From: Microlunatus antarcticus
GTDB lineage: Bacteria; Actinomycetota; Actinomycetes; Propionibacteriales; Propionibacteriaceae
Direction of reading: 5' to 3'
NCBI RefSeq assembly: GCF_014193425.1
Contig: NZ_JACHZG010000001.1
Span: forward strand, 2,852,001-2,916,000
Length of the DNA: 64,000 nt
Shown: positions 42,955 through 50,932 of the stretch, in pieces
How positions within the stretch are numbered: the stretch's first letter is position 1
Layout of the letters: the number at the start of each line of letters is the position of its first letter
The notes under the pieces: generated by a model
What the model was told of the DNA's origin: nothing
What the model saw: the letters and a program-made list of their open reading frames with translations, nothing else
Database searches by the model: none
Translations under genes and position numbers: made by a program

Positions 42955-44171
42955 CGTTTCACCGCGCTCGGTCGCCGGGCATCTCCATGGTCATCGCGAT
43001 GCGTCCGGACCGCGCCGATGATCATGGCGACCAGCACGAGCGCGACGTCCAGCGCCCCGTACGCGACCGCGGTCGGCTCGAGCCAGAACCGCGCGACGGC
43101 GAGCCCGGCCGCGAGCGCCGGGACGCTGAAAGCGACGTAGCTGACGACGTACATGGTCGCGAAGACCTGCCCCCGCTCGGCGCTGGGCGCGGCCTCGCCC
43201 AGCGCGTTCACGGCGGAGCGGAACGCCGCCCCGAAGCCGACCCCGGCCACGACCGAGCCGACGACGTACAGCGGTGTCGAGCCCCTCGGCAGCGCGACGA
43301 CCGTGATCAGCACGCCGACGACGAGCGCCCCGTGGCCGAACCACCCGCGCACGCGAACCGGCAGGGACGCCGAGACGACGGTCCCGCCCAGTCCCGCGAG
43401 GAAGAACACCCCGAGGACGAGGCCCACGAGGAAGTGGCTGCGCACGCCGAGGACGGTGCCGACGATCGACGACCCGAGGGAGAGGTAGAGGCCGGAGAGC
43501 GCCCAGGTCGCGCAGATCGACGGGACCAGGGCGAGGAAGACCGGCCGGGTCGCCGACGGTAGCCCGACGCTCGGCAGCAGCGACCGCCAGACCGGCTCCC
43601 GGGACGATGCTCCGGAGCGGTCGCGGTCGGGGACCAGCCACACGAGCCCGGCGAGTGCGACGTACGCGACGGCGAGGACCCAGAAGACGAGCTGGCGCGG
43701 GAGCGGGGCGAACTCGACGAGGCCGCCCGCGAGGACCGCGCCGATCGCGATGCCCAGCGCGGGGACGGCACTGCTCACCACCGAGCCGGTCCGTGGGCTC
43801 GGGGCCGAGTCCATGATCATGGCCGTGACCGTCCCGGTGGCGGCACCGACGGCGAACCCCTGCACGACCCGGGCCGTCAGCAGGCCGCCGACGCCCCCGG
43901 CGACCGAGAAGAGCACCATCCCCAGCGCGAGGAGCACCAGGGACGCGGAGGCCACCGGTCGGCGCCCGACCCGGTCCGACAGCGAGCCGACGGTCAGCAG
44001 GGCGACAAGCAGCGCGGCGACGTACACGGCGAAGACGACCGTCAGCGTGAAGGCCGACAGGTCCCAGAGCCGCTGGTAGACGGGGTAGAGCGGCGACGGC
44101 GCGGAGGCCGCCGTCAACGTCGCGGCGCCGGCGGCTCCGGCGACGACGAACGAGGTGGGACGGCTGAGCAC
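42951..44171 (-). CDS. MFS transporter, drug-efflux type
   Basis: The 406-residue protein has about 12 helices and an MFS cytosolic loop G-S-L-S-D-R-V-G-R-R-P. N-terminal P-L-Y-P-V-Y-Q and later motifs fit actinobacterial MFS exporters. It is divergent from a TetR regulator across a region with a perfect palindrome and overlaps the epoxide-hydrolase gene. Export of a toxic compound with regulation by the TetR is the obvious model; substrate unknown. Confidence 0.88.
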   Translation of the reverse strand: MLSRPTSFVVAGAAGAATLTAASAPSPLYPVYQRLWDLSAFTLTVVFAVYVAALLVALLTVGSLSDRVGRRPVASASLVLLALGMVLFSVAGGVGGLLTARVVQGFAVGAATGTVTAMIMDSAPSPRTGSVVSSAVPALGIAIGAVLAGGLVEFAPLPRQLVFWVLAVAYVALAGLVWLVPDRDRSGASSREPVWRSLLPSVGLPSATRPVFLALVPSICATWALSGLYLSLGSSIVGTVLGVRSHFLVGLVLGVFFLAGLGGTVVSASLPVRVRGWFGHGALVVGVLITVVALPRGSTPLYVVGSVVAGVGFGAAFRSAVNALGEAAPSAERGQVFATMYVVSYVAFSVPALAAGLAVARFWLEPTAVAYGALDVALVLVAMIIGAVRTHRDDHGDARRPSAVKR

Positions 44172-44184
44172 GGGACCTCCGGAG

Positions 44185-44206
44185 TAAAGCCATGTTCTTG
44201 GCTTTA
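44185..44206. promoter_or_regulatory. Perfect palindrome, likely TetR operator
   Basis: TAAAGCCA and its exact complement TGGCTTTA are separated by TGTTCT. It lies in the 89-nt divergent promoter between the MFS and TetR genes, 13 nt upstream of the MFS start, and its AT-richness is unlike the surroundings. A half-site (AAAGCCAA) recurs at about 44231, nearer the TetR start. Confidence 0.7.
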
Positions 44207-44260
44207 ACGACTGTAGTCGAGGTTCAGCGTAAAAGCCAAGACGTTTGCCATAATCGTGGG

Positions 44261-44824
44261 ATGGTCCCCCCTCCAGCCGCGAGCCGGCCCGGTGGACGCA
44301 GCAGCCGCGTGCTCGCCGCGATCCACACGTCGGTGGGCGAGCTCGTGGGCGAGGGGGTCGACAAGATCACCTTCCCCGTCGTCGCCGAGCGGGCCGGGGT
44401 CACCCCGACCACGCTGTACCGGCGCTGGCCCGACGTGAACGCGCTCCTCGAGGAGGTCGCCGTCGCCGCCCTGACACGCGAGGGCGAGTCGGCGCCCGAC
44501 ACCGGGTCGCTCGACGAGGACCTCACGCAGTGGGCGCTGGCCATCGTCCACGACATCGGCCGGCCGGAGCGGGCCCGCTTCCTGCGCGCGATGGTGTCGT
44601 CGCGCGTGGAGATCGTCGCGAGCTGCGCGGTCACCGACCGGCGGGGCGAGCAGGCGACCGAGGTCGTACGCCGCGCGGTCGAACGCGGCGAGGCGGCACC
44701 GACGGTTCCGCAGATCCTCGACCACGTCATCGCGCCGCTCTACCACCACGTCGTCTTCGCGCTCCCGGTCGACGAGGCGTACGCCCGACAGCTGGTCCGC
44801 GACGTGCTGGCGATGGTGCGCTGA
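44261..44824 (+). CDS. TetR-family regulator
   Basis: The 187-residue protein has a TetR helix-turn-helix (F-P-V-V-A-E-R-A-G-V-T-P-T-T-L-Y-R-R-W-P, about residues 38-57) and a helical ligand domain. The start is taken at ATG 44261 because the palindromic operator and MFS promoter lie just upstream; a longer reading would place coding sequence over them. It most likely represses the divergent MFS/hydrolase pair. The inducer is unknown. Confidence 0.85.
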   Translation: MVPPPAASRPGGRSSRVLAAIHTSVGELVGEGVDKITFPVVAERAGVTPTTLYRRWPDVNALLEEVAVAALTREGESAPDTGSLDEDLTQWALAIVHDIGRPERARFLRAMVSSRVEIVASCAVTDRRGEQATEVVRRAVERGEAAPTVPQILDHVIAPLYHHVVFALPVDEAYARQLVRDVLAMVR

Positions 44825-44853
44825 ACAGACCTCGTCAGCGTTCTTCCCTCGGC

Positions 44854-45216
44854 TCAGGCCGCCCCGGGCGGGACGACGTGCCGCTCGAGTCCCACCGGGA
44901 GCGGGACGAGGCCCGGCCCGCCCTCGGTGATCCAGTCGATCACCAGGTCGAGCTGGTCGTCCGAGACCTCGCCGAACCACGTCGGCCGCGCGCCCGTCCG
45001 CCGGGCCACGGGCGTCGGGTTGACCACCATGACGTTCGCGCTGTCGCAGGGCCCGAGGCAGTCGGTCTCGCGGCAGGCGATGGTTCCCTCGGCCGCGAGC
45101 GCGTGCAGCCGGAGCCGCTGCGCCTCGTGGTCCACGTCGGGGCGCTTCTTCACCGTGCCGCAGCAGCAGCCGCGGCACAGCGTGACCCGCAGCGGAACGT
45201 GTCCGGCGTGCCTCAT
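44854..45216 (-). CDS. Small [2Fe-2S] ferredoxin-like protein
   Basis: The 120-residue protein has an N-terminal C-R-G-C-C-C-G and a later C-R-E-T-D-C-L-G-P-C, the cysteine pattern of thioredoxin-like [2Fe-2S] ferredoxins. G-P-C-D-x-A-N-V-M-V-V-N-P is typical of that group. Its ATG overlaps the stop of the aldehyde dehydrogenase by 4 nt, suggesting the two are made together. It could be an electron acceptor for the dehydrogenase, but most aldehyde dehydrogenases of that type use NAD+, so this is a hint only. Confidence 0.82.
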   Translation of the reverse strand: MRHAGHVPLRVTLCRGCCCGTVKKRPDVDHEAQRLRLHALAAEGTIACRETDCLGPCDSANVMVVNPTPVARRTGARPTWFGEVSDDQLDLVIDWITEGGPGLVPLPVGLERHVVPPGAA

Positions 45217-46667
45217 CCCTCGAAGCCGTGGTGCTGCATGACGTGCTTGACCCGCGTGTAGTCCTCGAGGCTGTACATCGACAGGTCCTTGCCGTAGCCC
45301 GAGTGCTTGAACCCGCCGTGCGGCATCTCCGCCACCAGCGGGATGTGGGTGTTGACCCAGACGCAGCCGAAGTCGAGCCGCGCGGGCACCCGCGCCGCCC
45401 GGCCCGCGTCGGTGGTCCAGACCGAGGACGCGAGCCCGTACGCGGTGTCGTTGGCCACGCGGACGGCCTCGTCCTCGTCCGAGAAGCGCTGGACGGTGAT
45501 CACCGGGCCGAAGATCTCGGTCACGGCGGCCTCGTCGCCCTGACGGACGTCGGCGATGACGGTCGGGGCGTAGAAGTAGCCGCGCTCCCCCACCGCCGTA
45601 CCGCCCGTGACGACCTGCGCGTGCTCGGCGACCCGGTCGACCAGCCCGCTGACGTGGGCCAGCTGACGGGCGTTGTTGATCGGGCCGTAGAACAGGTCCT
45701 CGTCGGTCGGGTCGAAGCCCGTCCGCGTGCCGGCCGCCGCCTCGGCGAGCGCGGCGACGAAGCGGTCGTAGATCCCGTCCTGGCAGATGACGCGCGTCGC
45801 CGCCGTGCAGTCCTGGCCGGCGTTGAAGAACCCGCCCGTCCGGATCCCCTCGACGGCCGACTCGAGGTCGGCGTCGTCGAAGACGATCACCGGAGCCTTG
45901 CCACCGAGCTCGAGGTGGGCGACCTTGAGGTCCGGCGCGGCGGCCGTGGCCACCGCGATCCCGGCGCGGGTCGAGCCGGTGATGGAGATCATCCGCGGGA
46001 CGGGGTGCGCCGCCAGCCGCGCTCCGGTGTCGCGGTCGCCGCAGACGAGGTTGACCACCCCGGGCGGGAAGACCTCCTGCGCCTTGCGCACCAGCCAGGC
46101 CGAGGAGGCCGGGGTCGTGTCCGAGGGCTTCAGCACCGCGGTGTTGCCCGCGGCCAGCGCCGGGGCGAGCTTCCAGATCGCCATCATCGCGGGGTAGTTC
46201 CACGGGGTGACCTGGGCGACCGGGCCGCGGGGTTCGCGGCGTACGGACGAGGTGTAGCCGCGCAGGTACTCCCCCGACGCGCGCCCCTCGAGCACCCGGG
46301 CCGCGCCGGCGAAGAAGCGGATCTGGTCGACGAGGACCAGCACCTCCTCGGAGTGCGTGAGGCCGAGGGGCTTGCCCGTGTTCTCCGACTCGATCGCGGC
46401 CAGCTCGTCGGCCGAGCCCTCGACGAGGTCGGCGAACCGCAGCAGCATCCGCTGCCGCTCCGACGGGGTGGTCCAGCGCTGGGACTCGAAGGCCTTCGCC
46501 GCCGCGGTGAAGGCGGCGTCCACGTCCTCGTCGCCGGAGTTGGGCGACGTCGCGTACACCTCGCCGGTCGCCGGGTTGACGATGTCGAGCACGTCGCCCG
46601 ACGCGCTGGGCCGCTCCTCACCGTCGATGACGTTGACGAACGTCTGCTTCTCCGACGCCTGCTCCAT
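45213..46667 (-). CDS. Gamma-aminobutyraldehyde/betaine-type aldehyde dehydrogenase
   Basis: The 484-residue NAD(P)+-dependent aldehyde dehydrogenase has P-W-N-Y-P (substrate region), T-G-S-T-R-A-G (cofactor), E-L-G-G-K-A-P (general-base Glu) and G-Q-D-C-T-A with the catalytic Cys. N-A-G-Q-D-C and overall features resemble 4-aminobutyraldehyde dehydrogenase (PatD). It would convert 4-aminobutyraldehyde to GABA and link putrescine use with gabT at 11.5 kb. The start is set by GAGGGG upstream of ATG 46667. It is followed with ATGA overlap by a [2Fe-2S] protein. Confidence 0.87.
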   Translation of the reverse strand: MEQASEKQTFVNVIDGEERPSASGDVLDIVNPATGEVYATSPNSGDEDVDAAFTAAAKAFESQRWTTPSERQRMLLRFADLVEGSADELAAIESENTGKPLGLTHSEEVLVLVDQIRFFAGAARVLEGRASGEYLRGYTSSVRREPRGPVAQVTPWNYPAMMAIWKLAPALAAGNTAVLKPSDTTPASSAWLVRKAQEVFPPGVVNLVCGDRDTGARLAAHPVPRMISITGSTRAGIAVATAAAPDLKVAHLELGGKAPVIVFDDADLESAVEGIRTGGFFNAGQDCTAATRVICQDGIYDRFVAALAEAAAGTRTGFDPTDEDLFYGPINNARQLAHVSGLVDRVAEHAQVVTGGTAVGERGYFYAPTVIADVRQGDEAAVTEIFGPVITVQRFSDEDEAVRVANDTAYGLASSVWTTDAGRAARVPARLDFGCVWVNTHIPLVAEMPHGGFKHSGYGKDLSMYSLEDYTRVKHVMQHHGFEG

Positions 46668-46824
46668 CGTGTCCAACCCCTCTGTCCTGACGACCGTCCG
46701 TCTCGGTGAGCACCGTAGGCCAGCCCCCCGCACGCGCGCTGGACCAGGCCCGTGCATGAGCCGACCGCTCCCGGGTTAAGTTCCGAGCGGTCCATAGTCG
46801 ACGCAACAAACCCCAGGAGTGGCA

Positions 46825-48723
46825 ATGACGCCCACCTCACCCCGTCCGCGACCCGCCCCGGCGACGTTCCGACGGCGAGCCGTCGCGCTGGTCGGGGCTC
46901 TCGCCCTGTCCGGCCTGACCACCGCCGGTCTCGCGGCCCCCGCTGACGCGACACCCGTCCTGCCCAGCGCCCCCACCCGACCGAGCGCGCCCCTGGCGGC
47001 GCCGACGACGCCCGACCTCGGGCCGAACGTCACCCTGATCACCCCCGCCATGGCCCAGGCGGACGTCCAGGCCAAGCTCGACGCCATCGCGGCCCGGCAG
47101 GTGCCGAACCAGTTCGGCGAGGAACGCGACGCGATCCTCTTCGCGCCGGGGACGTACGGTTCCGCGGCGACGCCGTTGATCTTCCAGGTCGGCTACTACA
47201 CCGAGGTCGCCGGCCTCGGACGCAACCCGGGCGACGTCGTGATCAATGGCGCCGTGAACGTCTACAACCAGTGCGAGAAGGCCGCGGACGGCACCGAGAG
47301 CTGCATCGCGCTGAACAACTTCTGGCGGTCGATGTCCAACCTGACGATCAACCCGACCGGGGGCAAGGACTGCCGGGCGAACACGGAGTTCTGGGCCGTC
47401 TCCCAGGCCGCTCCGCTGCGCCGCGTCGACATTACCGGCCTGACGTCGCTGATGGACTACTGCTCCGCGCCTCCCCAGTACGCCAGCGGCGGCTACCTCG
47501 CCGATGCCCGCACCAAGGCCGTGACCAACGGGTCGCAGCAGCAGTGGCTGACGCGGAACAGCGAGATCGGCAGCTGGTCGAACGGCGTCTGGAACCAGAC
47601 GTTCTCCGGCGTCGAGGGCGCGCCCGCGCAGGGCTTCCCGGACCCGCCGTACACGACGCTCGCGCAGACGCCGGCGAGCAAGGAGAAGCCGTACGTCTAC
47701 ATCGACGCCCGCGGCGCGTGGCAGGTCTTCGTGCCGAAGGCCCAGAAGAACTCCTCCGGGCCGACCTGGACCGACGGCCCGACCCCCGGGAAGTCGCTCC
47801 CGCTGTCGACCTTCTTCGTCGCCCGTCCGTCGGACTCGGCGAAGACCATCGAGAAGCAGCTGTCCAAGGGCCGCAACCTGCTCTTCACCCCTGGCGTCTA
47901 CGGCATCGACCGCACGCTGCACGTCCGCAAGGCGGGCACCGTGGTCCTCGGGCTCGGCATCGCGACCCTGACCGCGGAGAAGGGCGCCGTGCCCATCCGC
48001 GTCTCCGAGGTGCCGGACGTCGACATCGCCGGGATCACCATCGACGCGGGGACGAAGAACTCCTCCGCGCTGCTGGTGATCGGGACCGGCAAGGGTCACG
48101 GGCCGACCGCCTCGCGGCCGACCGCGGTGCAGGACGTGTTCTTCCGGATCGGTGGTCCGCACGTCGGCAAGGCCGACACGAGCCTCGTGGTCAAGAGCGA
48201 CCACGTGATCCTCGACGACATCTGGGCCTGGCGCGCCGACCACGGCGAGGGCGTCGGCTGGAAGGTCAACACCGCCGACACGGGCGTCAAGATCAGCGGG
48301 GACGACGTCACCGCGACGGGGCTGTTCGTCGAGCACTACCAGCGCTACAACGTGATCTGGACCGGTGAGCGCGGGCGGACCGTGTTCTTCCAGAATGAGC
48401 TCCCGTACGACGCACCGAACCAGGCCGCGTGGAAGCACGGGAAGACGCTCGGCTGGGCCGCGTACAAGGTCGGGGACGACGTGCGCAAGCACGAGCTCTG
48501 GGCCGGCGGCTCGTACATCTACACCAACGTCGACCCGACGCTGCACCTCTCGCACTCCTTCGAGGTGCCCGACCGCAAGGGGGTCAGGCTCCACGACCTC
48601 GTGACCGTCAGCCTCAACAACGCGGGGACGATCGACCACGTGGTGAACGACACCGGCGACGCCGCCACCCCGAAGGAGGGCGGCAGCACCATCGTCGACC
48701 TGGTGGCCTACCCGGTCGGCTGA
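46825..48723 (+). CDS. Secreted parallel beta-helix protein (GH55-like)
   Basis: The 632-residue product has a Tat/Sec-like signal (R-R-R-A-V-A, then a hydrophobic core and A-D-A). Two regions of right-handed beta-helix character follow: I-L-F-A-P-G-T-Y, V-I-N-G-A-V-N-V, L-L-F-T-P-G-V-Y and V-P-D-V-D-I-A-G-I-T-I-D-A-G. This two-helix arrangement resembles glycoside hydrolase family 55 beta-1,3-glucanases and actinobacterial proteins often labelled coagulation factor 5/8-type. No active-site residue can be confirmed. AGGAG 5 nt before ATG 46825 fixes the start. A secreted glycan-degrading or binding role is likely. Confidence 0.75.
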   Translation: MTPTSPRPRPAPATFRRRAVALVGALALSGLTTAGLAAPADATPVLPSAPTRPSAPLAAPTTPDLGPNVTLITPAMAQADVQAKLDAIAARQVPNQFGEERDAILFAPGTYGSAATPLIFQVGYYTEVAGLGRNPGDVVINGAVNVYNQCEKAADGTESCIALNNFWRSMSNLTINPTGGKDCRANTEFWAVSQAAPLRRVDITGLTSLMDYCSAPPQYASGGYLADARTKAVTNGSQQQWLTRNSEIGSWSNGVWNQTFSGVEGAPAQGFPDPPYTTLAQTPASKEKPYVYIDARGAWQVFVPKAQKNSSGPTWTDGPTPGKSLPLSTFFVARPSDSAKTIEKQLSKGRNLLFTPGVYGIDRTLHVRKAGTVVLGLGIATLTAEKGAVPIRVSEVPDVDIAGITIDAGTKNSSALLVIGTGKGHGPTASRPTAVQDVFFRIGGPHVGKADTSLVVKSDHVILDDIWAWRADHGEGVGWKVNTADTGVKISGDDVTATGLFVEHYQRYNVIWTGERGRTVFFQNELPYDAPNQAAWKHGKTLGWAAYKVGDDVRKHELWAGGSYIYTNVDPTLHLSHSFEVPDRKGVRLHDLVTVSLNNAGTIDHVVNDTGDAATPKEGGSTIVDLVAYPVG

Positions 48724-48746
48724 CCCCCGGGGCCTCGGCCGTGCGC

Positions 48747-50240
48747 CTACCGGTCCCTCGGTGGGCGCATGGGCCGGCCGGCCGACGCCGTCTGGGTCAC
48801 CACCCCGGCGAACTGCACCTGGTCGCAGTCCGGTGGGCCAGACGCGACGAACGGCACCCGGTACGTCCCCGCCCGGGCGTAGGTGACGGTGGGGCCCGTT
48901 GACGTCCAGTCCGTCGACCGGCCCAGCTGCACGGTCTGGCCCTCGACCGACACGAGCGGCAGGCGCGTCGGGCTGCCCACCGGCGCACGGCCGACGTCGA
49001 CGGTCTGCGCAAGCGCGTTCACGAGCAGGCCGCAGCCGAGGGCGCTGATGTCGGCGAGGTGATTGCCGGACACGTCCAGCGACGAGAGGTTCGCCGAGGG
49101 CTCGAAGCCGTCCACGCTGGTGATCTGGTCGTTGTTGAGCTGGAGCGACGACAGCGCCTCGAACCCGTTGAACTGCCGGACCGGGCCGACCCGGCTGTCG
49201 GAGACCGACACGTAGCTCAGCTGCGTCAGCCCGCGCAGCGGGCTGAAGTCGGCCCGGTCGACCCCGCTGAGGATCAGCTCGCTCAGCTCGGGCAGCTTCT
49301 GCAGGCCCGCGACGTCGGTGATCGAGGGCGCGACGGCGACCAGGTAGGTCAGTCGCGTCGACGACGTCAGCACGTCCAGGCTGGGGAGCCGCACCCCGTA
49401 CACGGAGAGCTCGGTGAGGTCCGGCTTGCCGGCCAGGGCGCGTCCGTCGCCGCCCGCGACGTTCAGCGAGAGGACCCGCAGCCGACTCATCGGCGTCAGG
49501 GCCGACACGTCGGTCGCGGCGGCCTGCACGTTCAGCTGGGTCAGACCGGTCAGGGTCCGCAGCGGTGCGAGGTCACGGACGTCGGGCACGACCAGGTCGA
49601 GCCGCTGGAGCCCGGTGAGCGCGGCGACAGCGGCGATGTCGACCTGTCCCTCCTGGTCGGCGGACAGGCGGCGCAGCTGGGTCAGGCGACGTAGCGGTTC
49701 CAGCGTCGTCCACGAGGAACCGGTGATGTCGAGGTAGGTCAGGCGGGTCAGCGCCGACAGCGGCGCCAGTCCGGAGACGGGGTTGCCGTAGACGTCGAGC
49801 CGCTCGAGCCCGGTCAATCCGCGCAGCGGAGCCAGGTCAGTGATCCGGCTGAACGGCAGGGTCAGCTCCCGCAGCCGCGTGAGCCGGGCCAGCGGCGCGA
49901 GGTCCGTGATGGTGCTGCCGTACGAGACCGACAGCGTCGTCAGGTTCGTCAGAGCCTGCGCCCCGCCGAGCGACGTCGGTGAGAGCTCGCCGCAGTCGAG
50001 GTCCGTGACCGAGGCCGCCTGGGCGGGCGTGATCGGGTTCGAGGGACGCATCCCGAGCGCGGCGGCCACACAGGTGCGGAAGACGGGGTCGGCGAACGTC
50101 ACCGGGTCGCTCGGCGCGGCCGAGGCGGCGGTCGACGGCAGACCGAGCGCGGCGGCCAGGACGAGCGCGGCGACGGCTCGGCGGACACGAGGTGTCGGCG
50201 CAGGCGCGTGGCGGCGGGAAGCGGGGGATCTCCTCGACAC
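48747..50240 (-). CDS. Secreted leucine-rich-repeat protein (internalin-like)
   Basis: The 497-residue product has a signal sequence (V-R-R-A-V-A-A-L-V-L-A-A-A) and about 14 leucine-rich repeats of roughly 21-22 residues with L-x-x-L-x-x-L-x-L pattern (L-T-x-L-x-x-L-x-V/L-x-x). A C-terminal beta domain follows. There is no LPxTG or membrane anchor, so it should be released or loosely bound. LRR proteins of this internalin type bind proteins or glycans. The start at GTG 50240 gives a normal leader, but its ribosome binding site is weak and in-frame codons upstream exist. The gene is convergent with the beta-helix gene. Confidence 0.8.
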   Translation of the reverse strand: MSRRSPASRRHAPAPTPRVRRAVAALVLAAALGLPSTAASAAPSDPVTFADPVFRTCVAAALGMRPSNPITPAQAASVTDLDCGELSPTSLGGAQALTNLTTLSVSYGSTITDLAPLARLTRLRELTLPFSRITDLAPLRGLTGLERLDVYGNPVSGLAPLSALTRLTYLDITGSSWTTLEPLRRLTQLRRLSADQEGQVDIAAVAALTGLQRLDLVVPDVRDLAPLRTLTGLTQLNVQAAATDVSALTPMSRLRVLSLNVAGGDGRALAGKPDLTELSVYGVRLPSLDVLTSSTRLTYLVAVAPSITDVAGLQKLPELSELILSGVDRADFSPLRGLTQLSYVSVSDSRVGPVRQFNGFEALSSLQLNNDQITSVDGFEPSANLSSLDVSGNHLADISALGCGLLVNALAQTVDVGRAPVGSPTRLPLVSVEGQTVQLGRSTDWTSTGPTVTYARAGTYRVPFVASGPPDCDQVQFAGVVTQTASAGRPMRPPRDR

Positions 50241-50446
50241 ATCCGAACCATAAGGTCCGGCCGAGGTCACGTCGATGACGTGATGGACGACACACCAACG
50301 GGAGTTTCGGGAGCCTTCGGCGCGCAATCCGAAAAAGAGGTTGCCGCGCCGAATCGGAGGTCCTTTACTGGTCGGTTCGCCAGGCCCGGACGGGGAGGGA
50401 GGACGTCATGCCAGACCGACCATGACCAGCAGAAAGGAAATGCACG

Positions 50447-50758
50447 ATGCCTCGGCGCTACTACACGCGACGCTTTCTCAACCGGCGCGGACACCTGGCC
50501 GGCGCTTATGTCCTCGCCTCTGTCGAAGACACCTCGAGACGCACCGGAGACCGTGTCTACACCGAGACGGATTTCACGGTGGCCGACTGCGGACGCCAGA
50601 TCAGCCTCGACTTCGACGTCGATCCCGAATGCCTCGCGAATTCGCTCCACAAGATCGACGTTCTGATGAGCACACTCACCAGCTTTCGCGCCGCGCTCGT
50701 CGAGGAAGGTCGCCTCGCCGCAGAGCGTGAGGCACGGGTGAAGGCGAAGAAGAGGTAG
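50447..50758 (+). CDS. Small hypothetical protein
   Basis: A 103-residue soluble protein starting M-P-R-R-Y-Y-T-R-R-F, with a good ribosome binding site (AAAGGAAA). It has a beta-strand-rich core (V-T-E-T-D-F-T-V-A-D-C-G-like) and a basic C-terminal helix (E-R-E-A-R-V-K-A-K-K-R). GC content is lower than neighbours. It is flanked by the LRR gene and by a terminator region. I do not recognise it. Confidence 0.7.
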   Translation: MPRRYYTRRFLNRRGHLAGAYVLASVEDTSRRTGDRVYTETDFTVADCGRQISLDFDVDPECLANSLHKIDVLMSTLTSFRAALVEEGRLAAEREARVKAKKR

Positions 50759-50776
50759 CCCCGGGTGTGGGTACGG

Positions 50777-50840
50777 CCCGTCGGCCGGTTCAGCGCGCCA
50801 CCCCCCGAGGAACAGGGTGGGCGCCGAACCGACCGACGGG
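50777..50840. terminator. Long hairpin between the small gene and the repeat-protein gene
   Basis: CCCGTCGGCCGGTTC-AGCGCGCCACCC pairs with GGGTGGGCGCCGAACCGACCGACGGG over about 25 bp with few mismatches. It lies between convergent stops and should terminate both transcripts. Confidence 0.65.
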
Positions 50841-50849
50841 CGGTGGGTG

Positions 50850-50883
50850 CCGGGGACCAGACGCCCCCGCGTCTGGTGCCCGG
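50850..50883. terminator. Second hairpin next to the first
   Basis: CCGGGGACCAGACGC and GCGTCTGGTGCCCGG pair with one mismatch around a short loop. It lies just beyond the stop of the repeat-protein gene on the minus strand. Two adjacent strong hairpins suggest efficient termination between convergent genes. Confidence 0.6.
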
Positions 50884-50932
50884 ACTGCTCGTGGCCGGAC
50901 TAGTGGGTCCGGCTCTGGATGGTCAGCTGGCG

